NCBI RefSeq assembly: GCF_004357985.1
Contig: NZ_SMTF01000008.1
Location: forward strand, 1-64,000
Reading direction: 5' to 3'
Origin: Luteimonas aestuarii
GTDB lineage: Bacteria > Pseudomonadota > Gammaproteobacteria > Xanthomonadales > Xanthomonadaceae
Length of the DNA stretch: 64,000 nucleotides
The notes under the pieces are model-generated. The model had not been told where the DNA came from, ran no database searches, and was given only the letters and a program-made list of their open reading frames with translations. The translations under genes and the position numbers were made by a program. This document shows, in pieces, positions 44,333-54,920 of this stretch. Numbering within the stretch: the stretch's first letter is position 1; each line of letters begins with the position of its first letter.

Positions 44333-44653
44333 TCAGGCTCCCTTCCCGGTGGCGGCAGCGAATGCGGCCAGTTGTCCGGGCGTGGCCTCGCGCTGGTGCT
44401 TTGCCTTCCAGTCCGCGAATGGTTCGCCGTAGACCGCCTCGCGCGCATCGTCCTTCGTCATCGCGATGCCGCGTGCGTCGGCGGCTTCGCGGTACCAGTC
44501 GGCCAGGCAGTTGCGGCAAAATCCGGCGAGGATCATCAGGTCGATGTTCTGCACGTCGGGCCGCTGCTGCTGCAGGTGGTGGCGCAGGCGGCGGAATACC
44601 GCGGCTTCGATGCGCAGGGTCTCGATATCGATGTCCTCGTCCGCAGGTGTCAT
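44333..44653 (-). CDS. DUF1244 family protein
   Basis: This 106-residue protein contains the DUF1244 hallmark [10 protein letters not shown] ... [19 protein letters not shown], with a conserved CxxC (FCRNCL), and a [15 protein letters not shown] stretch. The family is widespread in proteobacteria with no settled role. It is cytosolic, with no signal or TM. ATG 44653 fits the family start. It is divergent from folD with a 149-base gap. Confidence 0.9.
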   Translation of the reverse strand: MTPADEDIDIETLRIEAAVFRRLRHHLQQQRPDVQNIDLMILAGFCRNCLADWYREAADARGIAMTKDDAREAVYGEPFADWKAKHQREATPGQLAAFAAATGKGA

Positions 44654-44802
44654 CGCGGTGTTCCTTGTGTTCGTGGTCGGCGGCAGAAGCGGGCGCGACG
44701 GTGCATGTTCGCAGCGGTTCGTTTCGCGTCGCCATGATACGGGGTGGCCAACGCCGGCCTGTGGGACAATGCCGCCCCACGTCGCCGCTCCCACGCCCAC
44801 CA

Positions 44803-45675
44803 ATGACCGCCCGCATCCTCGACGGCAAGCGTATTGCCGATTCCCTGCTGGACGAACTCAAGGCGCGCGTCGATGCGCGCGTGGCCACGGGCCTGCCGCG
44901 TCCGGGGCTGGCCGTGGTGCTGGTGGGCAGCGACCCGGCCTCGCAGTCCTACGTGCGCAACAAGCGCCGCGCCGCGGAAAAGGTGGGCATCCAGGCCTTC
45001 GACCATGACCTGCCGGCCGGCACGTCCGAGGCCGACCTGCTGGCGCTGATCGACCGGCTCAACGCCGATCCGGCCGTGCACGGCATCCTGGTGCAGTTGC
45101 CGCTGCCGGGCATCCCCGACGCCACCCACCTGATCCACCGCATCGACCCGCGCAAGGACGTGGATGGCTTCCATCCCGAGAACGTCGGCCACCTTGCGCT
45201 GCGCCAGTTCGGCCTGCGTCCGTGCACGCCGCGCGGCATCACCACGCTGCTGGCCTACACCGACCGCCCGGTGCGCGGGCAGAGCGCGACCATCGTCGGC
45301 GTCAGCAACCACGTCGGCAGGCCGATGGCGATGGAACTGCTGATCGCCGGCTGCACCGTCACCAGCTGCCACAAGTTCACGCCGCGCGAGGTGCTGCAGC
45401 GGCACGTCGGCGAGGCCGACATCCTGGTGGTGGCGGTGGGCCGACCCGGGCTGATCCCCGGCGAGTGGGTGAAGCCGGGCGCGGTGGTGATCGACGTCGG
45501 CATCAACCGGCTGGAGGATGGCCGCCTGACCGGCGACATCGCATTCGAGGCTGCGGCGCAGCGTGCCAGCTGGATCACGCCCGTCCCTGGTGGGGTGGGC
45601 CCGATGACCGTCGCCACGCTGATGCAGAACACGCTGGAAGCCGCCGACGCGGCGACGCCGAGGCGCGCCGCCTGA
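44803..45675 (+). CDS. folD: Bifunctional methylenetetrahydrofolate dehydrogenase/cyclohydrolase
   Basis: This 290-residue enzyme interconverts 5,10-methylene-, methenyl- and 10-formyl-tetrahydrofolate. Catalytic Lys in [27 protein letters not shown] and the NADP-binding [15 protein letters not shown] are intact; the C-terminus has [16 protein letters not shown] 44803 gives the canonical MTARILDGK start. A -10-like GACAAT sits ~34 bases upstream. Confidence 0.96.
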   Translation: MTARILDGKRIADSLLDELKARVDARVATGLPRPGLAVVLVGSDPASQSYVRNKRRAAEKVGIQAFDHDLPAGTSEADLLALIDRLNADPAVHGILVQLPLPGIPDATHLIHRIDPRKDVDGFHPENVGHLALRQFGLRPCTPRGITTLLAYTDRPVRGQSATIVGVSNHVGRPMAMELLIAGCTVTSCHKFTPREVLQRHVGEADILVVAVGRPGLIPGEWVKPGAVVIDVGINRLEDGRLTGDIAFEAAAQRASWITPVPGGVGPMTVATLMQNTLEAADAATPRRAA

Positions 45676-45740
45676 GTCCGGCGCGGCGCCCCGGGCTCGC
45701 GCGGGCTTCACGATGCCCTGTTCAGACTGTTGAGTGATGC

Positions 45741-46520
45741 GTGTGGCCGGTTCGGCCATGCGTCGCGGGCAGCCGGAGGACGGGGATCATCGTTGCAGCC
45801 AGACTGAATGTTCGCGCGGCTATCGCCGTTGCCGTCCTTGCGCCGGCGCTTGTGGCCTGTGCAGGCCCGCAATCCGCGCTCGATCCCGCGGGACCGGCCG
45901 CGGACGCCATCGCCACGACCTGGTGGCTGATGTTCGGCACCGCGATGGCGGTCTGGGCAGCGGTCATGGTGCTGGTGCTGCTGGCGATGCGCCGAGGCCG
46001 TGGCCTGCGCCCCGCGGCGGGTCGGAAGATGATCGTAGTCGGCGGAGCACTGGTGCCGACCGTCCTCCTGGCGGCCCTGCTGGTCTATGGCACCCGCACC
46101 AGCGACCTGGTGACCGGTCGCGGCAGCGATGCCGAGCTCGTCGTGCGTGTCACCGCAAGGCAGTGGCAATGGCAGTTCGATTATCTGGACGATGAAGGTG
46201 GCACGATCGGCTCGACCCTCGACCGGCTTGCGCTGCCGCTGGGACAGATGGTGGAGTTCCGTGTCGGTAGCGAGGACGTGATCCACAGCTTCTGGATCCC
46301 GCGCCTGGGCGGCAAGATGGATGCCATCCCCGGCCGCGACAACGTCATCCGCCTGCGTGCCGACCAACCCGGCCCGATGCGCGGACAGTGCGCCGAGTTC
46401 TGCGGGCTGGACCACGCCACGATGGCCTTCGAGGTGGTGGTGATCGATCCCGACGAACTGTCCGCATGGATTTCGGCGAATGCCGTGGCGGCCATCGATC
46501 CCGCGGAGGGCCTGCGATGA
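45741..46520 (+). CDS. Cytochrome c oxidase subunit II of an alternative oxidase
   Basis: It has a lipobox (LVAC), two membrane helices, and a cupredoxin domain with complete CuA ligands: His in HSFWIP and CAEFCGLDHATM (C-x3-C-x3-H-x2-M). There is no fused cytochrome c domain. The start is odd. GTG 45741 gives 39 residues before the lipobox Cys, whereas GGAGGA at 45775-45780 points to ATC 45786 (5-base spacing), which would give a normal 24-residue signal peptide, so either a rare ATC start or a sequence error is likely. The stop overlaps the fused subunit I/III gene by ATGA. Confidence 0.9.
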   Translation: MWPVRPCVAGSRRTGIIVAARLNVRAAIAVAVLAPALVACAGPQSALDPAGPAADAIATTWWLMFGTAMAVWAAVMVLVLLAMRRGRGLRPAAGRKMIVVGGALVPTVLLAALLVYGTRTSDLVTGRGSDAELVVRVTARQWQWQFDYLDDEGGTIGSTLDRLALPLGQMVEFRVGSEDVIHSFWIPRLGGKMDAIPGRDNVIRLRADQPGPMRGQCAEFCGLDHATMAFEVVVIDPDELSAWISANAVAAIDPAEGLR

Positions 46521-49051
46521 GCGATGCTGCCACGCACGCCGGGATCGATGCGGCGGAGCACGACCGTCGCCTGGCCGAGCTGGACCGCATCTGGTGCAAC
46601 GAGCCCGGCGTCCGCGGGCAACTGCGCGCAGTCAACCACGGCACCGTCGGCCTGCGTTTCATCGCCGCCGGTTTGGCCTTCATGCTGGTTGGCGGCTTGC
46701 TGTCGATGTTCATTCGCCTGCAGCTGGCATGGTTCGATGCCGAGGTGCTGGACCCGGAGCGTTTCAACCAGTTCGTGACCCTGCATGGCACGACGATGAT
46801 GTTCCTGTTCGCGGTGCCGGTGATGGAAGGCTTCGCGATGTACCTGCTGCCGAAGATGATCGGCGCGCGCGACCTGCCATTCCCGCGGATGAGCGCGTTC
46901 GGCTGGTGGTGTTACCTGTTCGGCGGCCTGTTCCTGTATTCCAGCCTGCTGTTCGATGCCGCGCCCGACGGTGGCTGGTTCATGTACGTGCCGCTGACCG
47001 ATGCCACGTTCTCGCCGGGCATGGGGCCGGACTTCTGGTTGATCGGCGTGACCTTCGCCGAGATCGCGGCGGTGACGGCGGCGGTGGAGCTGGTGGTCGC
47101 GATCCTGGTCACCCGTGCGCCCGGCATGGACATCCGCCGCATGCCGCTGTTCGCCTGGGCGATCCTGGTGATGGCCTTCATGATCGCGCTCGGGTTCCCG
47201 CCGCTGATCCTGGCCAGCATCCTGCTGGAGATCCAGCGTGCGTTCGGCTTCGTGTTCTTCGACCCCGCGCTGGGCGGGGACCCGCTGCTGTGGCAGCACC
47301 TGTTCTGGCTGTTCGGGCACCCCGAGGTCTACATCATCTTCCTGCCCGCGGCGGGCGTGGTGTCGATGGTGGTGGCGACGTTCGCGCGCCGGCCCATCGT
47401 CGGCCACACCTGGATCGTGCTGGCGCTGGTGGGCACGGGTTTCCTGAGCTTCGGGCTGTGGGTGCACCACATGTTCACCGTCGGCATCCCGCTGCTGGCG
47501 CTGGCGTTCTTCAGCGCGGCCAGCATGGCGGTGGCGATCCCGACCGCGATCCAGGTGTTCGCCTGGATCGCGACCCTATGGTCTGGCCGACCGTGGCTCA
47601 GGGTCCCGATGCTGCACATCTTCGGCTTCTTCTTCGTGTTCGTGCTGGGCGGCCTGACCGGGGTGATGCTGGCCTTCGTGCCCTTCGACTGGCAGGCGCA
47701 CGACACGCACTTCGTGGTCGCGCACATGCACTACGTGCTGATCGGCGGGATGATGTTCCCGCTGTTCGCCGGGCTGTACTACTGGCTGCCGCTGGCCAGC
47801 GGGCGCATGCCGTCGGAAAGCACCAGCCGCACTGCGTTCTGGCTGGTGTTCATCGGCTTCAACCTGACTTTCCTGCCGATGCACCTGACCGGGTTGCTGG
47901 GCATGCCGCGACGCGCCTATACCTATCCGGAGGAACTGGGCGTCCACTGGCTCAACCTGCTGTCGACGGCGGCGGGCTTCGTGCTGGCGGTGGGCATCAT
48001 CGCGATCCTGGTCGATGCCGCGCTGTGTTTCGTGCATGGCCGCCGCGGGCGCGGCAATCCCTGGCGCGCGGGCACGCTGGAATGGGCGGTGCCACAGCCG
48101 GTGCCGAACTACAACTTCGCCTCGATCCCTCGGGTCGAGGCGCGCTACCCGCTGTGGCAGGACCGCGGTCTCGCCGCCCGCGTCGCGCGGGCCGATGGCT
48201 GGCTGGGCGATCCGGCCAGCGGACGCCGCGAAATGCTGGGCACGGGCGTGGTCTCGGCCAAGCCTGAGCAGGTTGTCTTCATTTCCTCGTCTTCGTGGTG
48301 GCCCATCGCCTGCGCCGCCCTGATCGCGCTGATGCTGGCACTCTTCATCTCCAAGCAGTACCTGCTGTCGGCCGCATGCGTGCCGCCGCTGGCGGCCTCC
48401 TTCATGGCCTGGGCCTGGACCACCGGCCATCGACGCGCGCCCTTGCGGGTGGATGCGGGGCAGGGCTTGCAGTTGCCGTCGCAGTATGCCGCCCGCAATG
48501 CGCCGGGCTGGTGGGGCGTGGTGGTGACGATGCTGATCGACGGCTCGCTCTTCGCATCGCTGGTGTTCGCGTACTTCTATTTGTGGCTGGGCGCCGACGC
48601 CTGGCCGCCGCCCGGCATCGGCGACGCGCGGCTGGCACTGGCCCCGGTGGTGGCTGTCGCGATGCTCGGCGGCGCCTGGTTGTCGTCCCACCTTGCGGAT
48701 CGCGCGTTCAGGGCGCAGCGCACCACGCGCACGATGTGGCTCGCAGGCGTGGCTGCACTCGCAGCACTCGGCTACCTGCTGCTGTACCCACCAGCGGTGT
48801 CGATATTGGTCGGGGTGCCGCAAGCGCATGCCTACGCGTCGCTGGTGTGGATGCTGGCGGGGTTCTGCGTGGTGCACGTGGCCGTCGCCGTGCTGATGGT
48901 GGGCTTCGCCATCGCGCGCATGGCCTGCGGCTACGTAGACGCTGCACGGTCGCTCGAGTGGCGCGTGGCATCGACCTTCCTGCGCTACGCGCTGGCGCAG
49001 GCCGCCATCGGCTGGACCGTGGTGCACCTGTTCCCGTTGGTACAGGGATGA
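46517..49051 (+). CDS. Cytochrome c oxidase fused subunit I/III (alternative heme-copper oxidase)
   Basis: This 844-residue protein carries the heme-copper oxidase subunit I (residues ~30-560) with FVTLHGTTMMFL (heme a His), GHPEVYIIFLP (CuB His, cross-linked Tyr, gating Glu), WVHHMFTVG and DTHFVVAHMHY (a3 and a ligands), joined to a subunit III domain (residues ~600-840). Proton paths look changed: AIPTAIQVFAW has Gln where A-type oxidases have the K-channel Lys, EGFAMYLLP lacks the D-channel Asn, and FPRMSAF has Ser for the second Asn; Asp of GARDLPFP remains. It resembles CoxN-type alternative oxidases. Oxygen reduction should still occur; pumping is uncertain. Confidence 0.92.
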   Translation: MSDAATHAGIDAAEHDRRLAELDRIWCNEPGVRGQLRAVNHGTVGLRFIAAGLAFMLVGGLLSMFIRLQLAWFDAEVLDPERFNQFVTLHGTTMMFLFAVPVMEGFAMYLLPKMIGARDLPFPRMSAFGWWCYLFGGLFLYSSLLFDAAPDGGWFMYVPLTDATFSPGMGPDFWLIGVTFAEIAAVTAAVELVVAILVTRAPGMDIRRMPLFAWAILVMAFMIALGFPPLILASILLEIQRAFGFVFFDPALGGDPLLWQHLFWLFGHPEVYIIFLPAAGVVSMVVATFARRPIVGHTWIVLALVGTGFLSFGLWVHHMFTVGIPLLALAFFSAASMAVAIPTAIQVFAWIATLWSGRPWLRVPMLHIFGFFFVFVLGGLTGVMLAFVPFDWQAHDTHFVVAHMHYVLIGGMMFPLFAGLYYWLPLASGRMPSESTSRTAFWLVFIGFNLTFLPMHLTGLLGMPRRAYTYPEELGVHWLNLLSTAAGFVLAVGIIAILVDAALCFVHGRRGRGNPWRAGTLEWAVPQPVPNYNFASIPRVEARYPLWQDRGLAARVARADGWLGDPASGRREMLGTGVVSAKPEQVVFISSSSWWPIACAALIALMLALFISKQYLLSAACVPPLAASFMAWAWTTGHRRAPLRVDAGQGLQLPSQYAARNAPGWWGVVVTMLIDGSLFASLVFAYFYLWLGADAWPPPGIGDARLALAPVVAVAMLGGAWLSSHLADRAFRAQRTTRTMWLAGVAALAALGYLLLYPPAVSILVGVPQAHAYASLVWMLAGFCVVHVAVAVLMVGFAIARMACGYVDAARSLEWRVASTFLRYALAQAAIGWTVVHLFPLVQG

Positions 49052-49386
49052 CGGGTACGTCGCGCCCACGCCGCTTCAGCTGGATCGCCGCACCGATGGT
49101 GTGGTGGGCGCTGCATTTCGTGGCGGTCTACAGCCTGCAGGGGCTGGTCTGTGCACGCGGCTGGAGCCAGCCGGCGGGCATCGCCGGCATCACCGGATTG
49201 ACGCTTGTTGCATGGGCCGTAGTCGCGTGGAGTGGCGTTCACGGACGGCGCGTGCTGGACGCTGCCGCCGATGATCCACGCGGCACTCGATTCGCCGCGC
49301 GCCTGGTGGTCTGGCTGTCCGTACTGTCTGCAGTGGCGATCGCATTCACGGTGCTGCCGGTGTTGCTGCTGCCACCCTGCAGATGA
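49048..49386 (+). CDS. Small membrane protein of the oxidase cluster
   Basis: This 112-residue protein has three hydrophobic segments (MVWWALHFVAVYSL, GITGLTLVAWAVVAW, LVVWLSVLSAVAIAFTVLPVLLL) and a CARGW motif after the first. I do not recognise it with certainty; similar small proteins sit beside alternative oxidases and may be assembly or subunit IV-like parts. It overlaps the subunit I/III gene by 4 bases, so it belongs to the operon. Confidence 0.75.
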   Translation: MTGTSRPRRFSWIAAPMVWWALHFVAVYSLQGLVCARGWSQPAGIAGITGLTLVAWAVVAWSGVHGRRVLDAAADDPRGTRFAARLVVWLSVLSAVAIAFTVLPVLLLPPCR

Positions 49387-49396
49387 GGAGTCGATG

Positions 49397-49918
49397 ATGC
49401 GCAAGACGCTGGAACAACCCGTCCCGGAGAACCTCAGCCCTTCGGTGGAAAGCCGGGTGGCGGTGAAGCGGCATCCGCTGCATCCGATCCTGGTGGTGTA
49501 CCCGGTGGTGTGCCTGAGCCTGCTGCTGCCGTCAGACCTGGCCTACCTGTGGACCCAGGACGATTTCTGGGCACGCGTGTCCTGGTGGTTGAACCTCATG
49601 GGACTGGCCAGCGGACTGTTCGCGGCGGTGTTCGGCATCCTCGACATGTTCCTGATCCGCATCGCGCGACGGCATGTCTCCGTCTGGAACCATTTCGTGG
49701 CGGGCGTGATGCTGCTGGCGCTTGCGGCGCTGGGCGTCTGGCTGCGCGCAGGCGAACCCGCGGCGGTGTGGCCGTGGGCAGTGGTGCAGTCGTCGCTGTG
49801 CCTGCTGATGGTGGGCGTGGTCGGCTGGCTCGGTGGCACGCTGACCTTCGGCCACGGCATCGGCGTGTACGGCCACACCGCCAAGGATTACGGCGCCGAC
49901 GACGCGCCCGGCGAATGA
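49397..49918 (+). CDS. DUF2231 membrane protein of the oxidase cluster
   Basis: This 173-residue protein has four membrane segments and the DUF2231 opening KRHPLHPILVVYPVVCLSL, followed by a conserved small loop and TLTFGHGIGVYG near the end. GAGGAG at 49385-49390 puts ATG 49397 (6-base spacing) ahead of ATG 49394. The family is poorly characterised and is frequent near heme and respiration genes. Its 3' end overlaps the convergent HemJ/CopD-like gene by 31 bases. Confidence 0.85.
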   Translation: MRKTLEQPVPENLSPSVESRVAVKRHPLHPILVVYPVVCLSLLLPSDLAYLWTQDDFWARVSWWLNLMGLASGLFAAVFGILDMFLIRIARRHVSVWNHFVAGVMLLALAALGVWLRAGEPAAVWPWAVVQSSLCLLMVGVVGWLGGTLTFGHGIGVYGHTAKDYGADDAPGE

Positions 49919-50379
49919 ATCGGGCCGCCATCCACCACGCTGCCGGGTGGTGGCAGTCCGCCGGCGGTGCGCGGCTTGGCGCCGGTGAGTGCCGCCGCGG
50001 CCAGCAGCAGCACCAATGGCACCCAACCCAGCATGCGATAGAACGGGGCGCTGTGGTTGTCGCGTCCATGGCCCAGGGCGTACAGGTGCAGGCCCAGCGT
50101 GAGGTGCAGCAGCACCGCCAGCGTGACCACGCCCAGTTTCGCCACCAGCCAGGCGCTGGGCTCGACCCACGGGATCAGCGCCATGCCGAACGCGATCGCC
50201 AGTACGCCGGCGGGCGTGGTGATGCGGAAGAACAGGCGGTTGGCCACCGGGTTGAAGAATCCGGCGCGGGCATCGCGTTCGCGGCGATGACGCGCGACGA
50301 ACAGCCGCGGCAGGAAGAACAGCCCGGTGAACCAGACGGCCATGCAGGCGATGTGCGCGACTTTCAGCCAGAAATACAT
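49888..50379 (-). CDS. HemJ/CopD-family membrane protein
   Basis: This 163-residue protein has four membrane helices. The start MYFWLKVAHIACMAVWFTGLFFLPRLFV closely follows HemJ (protoporphyrinogen oxidase), including the early His and, later, the Lys in LVAKLGVVTLA. A Pro/Gly-rich tail is added. HemJ-type activity in heme synthesis would fit the neighbouring oxidase, but the CopD (copper import) relatives cannot be excluded. It is divergent from the CtaG-like gene, with 12 bases between the starts. Confidence 0.8.
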   Translation of the reverse strand: MYFWLKVAHIACMAVWFTGLFFLPRLFVARHRRERDARAGFFNPVANRLFFRITTPAGVLAIAFGMALIPWVEPSAWLVAKLGVVTLAVLLHLTLGLHLYALGHGRDNHSAPFYRMLGWVPLVLLLAAAALTGAKPRTAGGLPPPGSVVDGGPIHSPGASSAP

Positions 50380-50391
50380 GGGGCGGGCTCC

Positions 50392-51294
50392 GTGCGGGTG
50401 CGGGGGCGGGGCGGGCGCAAGGCCTGCGTCGCCGCATCAGCCGTCATCTTGCCGCATCCGGTGTGGGCGGCAGGCGAACTGCCCGGCGAGGTGCCGACGC
50501 TGGCCACGGCGTGGTCGCTGTCGCCGGTGGTACCTGCGTTGCTGCTGGTGATCGCGCTGTACGGGATCGGGTTGTCGCGCCTGTGGCGCGGGGGGCATGC
50601 CGGGCGGGGGATCTCGATCGCGGAAGCGGCGTCGTTCTTCGCCGGCACCGGCGTGCTGGTGCTGGCCATGGTGTGGCCGGTGGACGCGTATGGCGCATGG
50701 CTGCTTTCCGCGCACATGGGGCAGCACATGCTGCTGCTGGCACTCGCGCCGCCGCTGTTGCTGGCGGGGCGACCGTTGGCGGTCCTGGCTGCGGCGCTGC
50801 CGCCGCGCTGGTCGAAGGCGCTGCATCGTGTGTTGCATCCGCTGCAGGCGCCCTTCAGTCGCACGCTGGCCCTGGCGACCTCCGCCAACGTGGCGGTGAT
50901 GTGGGGCTGGCATGCCCCGGCGGCCCTCGCACTGGTCATGCGAAGCGAGCCGGCGCACTGGCTGATGCACGGCAGTTTCCTGCTCGCCGGGTTGTGGTTG
51001 TGGACGTTGCTCTGGCAGCGCATCCGCGACGACGCCTCGGGCGCTCTGTCGGGCGCGATCGCGATCGTGGTCGTGATGATGCAGATGGGCTTCCTGGGCG
51101 CGCTGCTGGTGTTTTCGCGACGCATCCTCCATCCGGTGTATGCGGACCGCGCGGCGGAGCTGGGCATCACGGCCTTCGACGACCAGCAGTTGGCCGGGCT
51201 GATCATGTGGGTGCCGTCCGCCTTGCCTTACCTCGTCGGTGCCGTCTGGCTACTGGCACGGGAGTTCAGGCGGATGGAGCGACGACCGGGATGA
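50392..51294 (+). CDS. CtaG-like cytochrome c oxidase assembly membrane protein (caa3_CtaG family)
   Basis: This ~300-residue protein has a signal-like N-terminus (ending VWA-AGE) and seven membrane helices, with the family's histidine motifs AHMGQHMLLLALAPPLLL and GWHAP, and HWLMHGSFLL; these suggest copper binding for CuB insertion. GTG 50392 or 50398 is the likely start; there is no ATG in frame nearby. Its place beside subunits II and I/III fits an assembly role for this oxidase. Confidence 0.85.
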   Translation: MRVRGRGGRKACVAASAVILPHPVWAAGELPGEVPTLATAWSLSPVVPALLLVIALYGIGLSRLWRGGHAGRGISIAEAASFFAGTGVLVLAMVWPVDAYGAWLLSAHMGQHMLLLALAPPLLLAGRPLAVLAAALPPRWSKALHRVLHPLQAPFSRTLALATSANVAVMWGWHAPAALALVMRSEPAHWLMHGSFLLAGLWLWTLLWQRIRDDASGALSGAIAIVVVMMQMGFLGALLVFSRRILHPVYADRAAELGITAFDDQQLAGLIMWVPSALPYLVGAVWLLAREFRRMERRPG

Positions 51295-51343
51295 CCGGTG
51301 TCGTGGGCATGGCTGCCGGGGGTTCTCCCACCCGAGGCGGACG

Positions 51344-51847
51344 TTACCTAGGCATCGCGCGCATCGACGCGATCTCCTCGCGCGAATCGCGACGTCGTGC
51401 CGCTGGTCGGGTGAGGAATGCGAACAGCAGTCCGCCCAGCGCGCCGCCGACGGCCATCAGGAACGTGGCACTGGTCTCGCGCGAGGCGCCCACCAGCAAC
51501 GCCACCGGGGACAGGAAATTCACCAGCGGGATCGCCGCGAGGACCGCGAGATAACCACCGAGCATGTAAAGACCGATGCGCAGGCCGGGACGTAGGCCCG
51601 AGAGCCAGCCTGCCACCAGGAATGCGACCAGCAATGCCGGCGCCACGATGTAACCGCCGTAGGTGGGCGAGAACCCACTGAAGAGGTCGCGCATCATCGT
51701 GTCGATGCGCACGCCATCGACGTCGACGCCAATCGACGCAAGCGCCTGCAGGTTGTAATGGCTCTGCACCAGCGCGCCCACCACGATGGCCAGCAGCACT
51801 GCGGCGATGAATGCGAGGATGGTACGTCCCGACAGCAGGTTCTTCAC
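51344..51847 (-). CDS. Membrane protein of unknown function
   Basis: This 167-residue protein has about four membrane segments (TILAFIAAVLLAIVVGALVQS; IVAPALLVAFLVAGWLSGL; LYMLGGYLAVLAAIPLVNFL; TFLMAVGGALGGLLFAFLT) and a short polar loop with DVDGVRIDTMMRDLFSGF. GTG 51847 is used because GGAGA lies 7 bases upstream; a longer frame begins with unlikely sequence. I do not recognise a family. It is divergent from the sugar dehydrogenase gene. Confidence 0.7.
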   Translation of the reverse strand: MKNLLSGRTILAFIAAVLLAIVVGALVQSHYNLQALASIGVDVDGVRIDTMMRDLFSGFSPTYGGYIVAPALLVAFLVAGWLSGLRPGLRIGLYMLGGYLAVLAAIPLVNFLSPVALLVGASRETSATFLMAVGGALGGLLFAFLTRPAARRRDSREEIASMRAMPR

Positions 51848-51943
51848 GATGCTTTCTCCCGGCGTGTGAGGCAATGGCGCCAACGCACGCGATGCATGCA
51901 ATGCGTGTCGCGATTGTCACGCTGCAACGGTGGAGGTCTGGTG

Positions 51944-53068
51944 ATGGCGCAGGATGGTTTGCAACGATGGGTGTCCGGATTGCGTCGATGGCTGGTTGCA
52001 GGCGCGTGCCTCGTCGCAGCCCCGTTGGCGTTGGCGCAGGATGTCCGCGTCGAAACCGTTGCCGAGGGACTCGAGAATCCCTGGTCGATCGCCTTCCTGC
52101 CCGATGGACGGATGCTGGTGACGGAGCACCCGGGCCGTCTGCGCGTGATCGAGGATGGCAAGCTTCATGAGGCGCCGGTCGAGGGGTTGCCACCCATCTT
52201 CCATTCCGGGCAGGCCGGACTGTTCGAAGTGTTGCCCGCGCGAGACTTCGCCGAAAGCGGCGTGCTGTACCTGTCGTTCGCGCACGGCGACAAGGATGCC
52301 AACCACACCCGCATCGTGCGGGCCGTATTCGATGGTCGTCGCCTGAGCGATGTCACGCCCATCTTCACCACGCAACCGGCGAAGTCGGGCGACGCGCACG
52401 CCGGCGGCAGGATGTTGAAGTTGTCCGACGGCACTTTGTTGCTTGGCCTCGGGGATGGCTTCTTCTTCCGCGAGGAATCGCAGAAGCTCGACAGCCACAT
52501 GGGCACCATCGTCCGCATCAATGCCGACGGCAGCGTGCCCCGTGACAACCCCTTCGTCGGCCGGGAGGGCGTACTGCCCGAGATCTACAGCTATGGCCAC
52601 CGCCATGTGCAGGGCTTGGTGCTGGATGGCGACCGACTGCTGTCGCACGAGCATGGCCCACGCGGCGGTGACGAGATCAACCTGGTCGAGCCAGGCATGA
52701 ACTACGGCTGGCCGGTCATCACCTACGGTCGGGACTACAGCCGTGCCCTGATCTCTCCGTTCACCGAGCGCGAGGGCATGGAGCAGCCGCTCTTGGTCTG
52801 GACGCCGTCGATCGCGCCCGCGGGGCTGGCGCTCTACGATGGCGAACTGTTCCCGCAATGGCGCGGCAGCCTGCTGGTGGCGGCCCTGGCCGAGAAGAGC
52901 CTGCGCCGCGTCGAGATGTCCGGCGGCCAGCCGGGGCGCCAGCACGTATTGCTGGAAGACCTGGGCGAGCGCATGCGCGATGTGCGGGTGGGGCCGGACG
53001 GCGCCGTTTACCTCGCCACCGACGAAAAGGACGGCCGCGTGATCCGGCTGGTGCCGGGGGCAGGCTGA
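51944..53068 (+). CDS. PQQ-dependent sugar dehydrogenase (aldose sugar dehydrogenase type)
   Basis: This 374-residue protein has a signal peptide (cleavage after ALA, residue ~31) and the six-bladed propeller of Asd/GdhB-type glucose dehydrogenases: ENPWSIAFLPDGRMLVTEHPGRL, GGRMLKLSDGTLLLGLGDG, YSYGHRHVQGL, EHGPRGGDEINLV, GMNYGWPVITYG. These supply PQQ and calcium ligands (His, Arg). It oxidises aldoses in the periplasm. GGAGG lies 7 bases before ATG 51944. Confidence 0.93.
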   Translation: MAQDGLQRWVSGLRRWLVAGACLVAAPLALAQDVRVETVAEGLENPWSIAFLPDGRMLVTEHPGRLRVIEDGKLHEAPVEGLPPIFHSGQAGLFEVLPARDFAESGVLYLSFAHGDKDANHTRIVRAVFDGRRLSDVTPIFTTQPAKSGDAHAGGRMLKLSDGTLLLGLGDGFFFREESQKLDSHMGTIVRINADGSVPRDNPFVGREGVLPEIYSYGHRHVQGLVLDGDRLLSHEHGPRGGDEINLVEPGMNYGWPVITYGRDYSRALISPFTEREGMEQPLLVWTPSIAPAGLALYDGELFPQWRGSLLVAALAEKSLRRVEMSGGQPGRQHVLLEDLGERMRDVRVGPDGAVYLATDEKDGRVIRLVPGAG

Positions 53069-53109
53069 TTCCGCGTCGGGGGAGCCTGCGGGAAGGGGGC
53101 AGGGGGCGG

Positions 53110-54605
<1,496 letters not shown>

Positions 54606-54608
54606 GGC

Positions 54609-54920
54609 ATGACGCAGGAGTTGCTGTGGAGATTGGCAGGCGTGGTGATGCTGCTACTGCTGCCGACATTCTTGATCGCGAGTGCTGCCGTCGACCTGAA
54701 GGTACGTTGGGCGCGTTACGCGTTTTCGATTCTTGCCTGGCCGCTATGCATGTCAGTCGGGCTTTACTACTTCACGATTACTGCGCCATCACCCGAAGCG
54801 AATGGTGCGGCCACGATGTCACTGGTCACGAAGGGTGTAGGAATTTCCCTGATTCCCGCGCTTTTCTGGACGTGGCACTTCCGGAACATCGTGCCAAATG
54901 GAAGATCGAAGTTGAAATGA
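54609..54920 (+). CDS. Small membrane protein inserted between guaB and guaA
   Basis: This 103-residue protein has three hydrophobic segments ([52 protein letters not shown]) and a polar tail. No family is recognised. Its GC is clearly below its neighbours, and its stop overlaps the guaA start (ATGA at 54917), so guaA translation is coupled to it. It looks like a late insertion that was kept in frame with guaA expression. Confidence 0.65.
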   Translation: MTQELLWRLAGVVMLLLLPTFLIASAAVDLKVRWARYAFSILAWPLCMSVGLYYFTITAPSPEANGAATMSLVTKGVGISLIPALFWTWHFRNIVPNGRSKLK

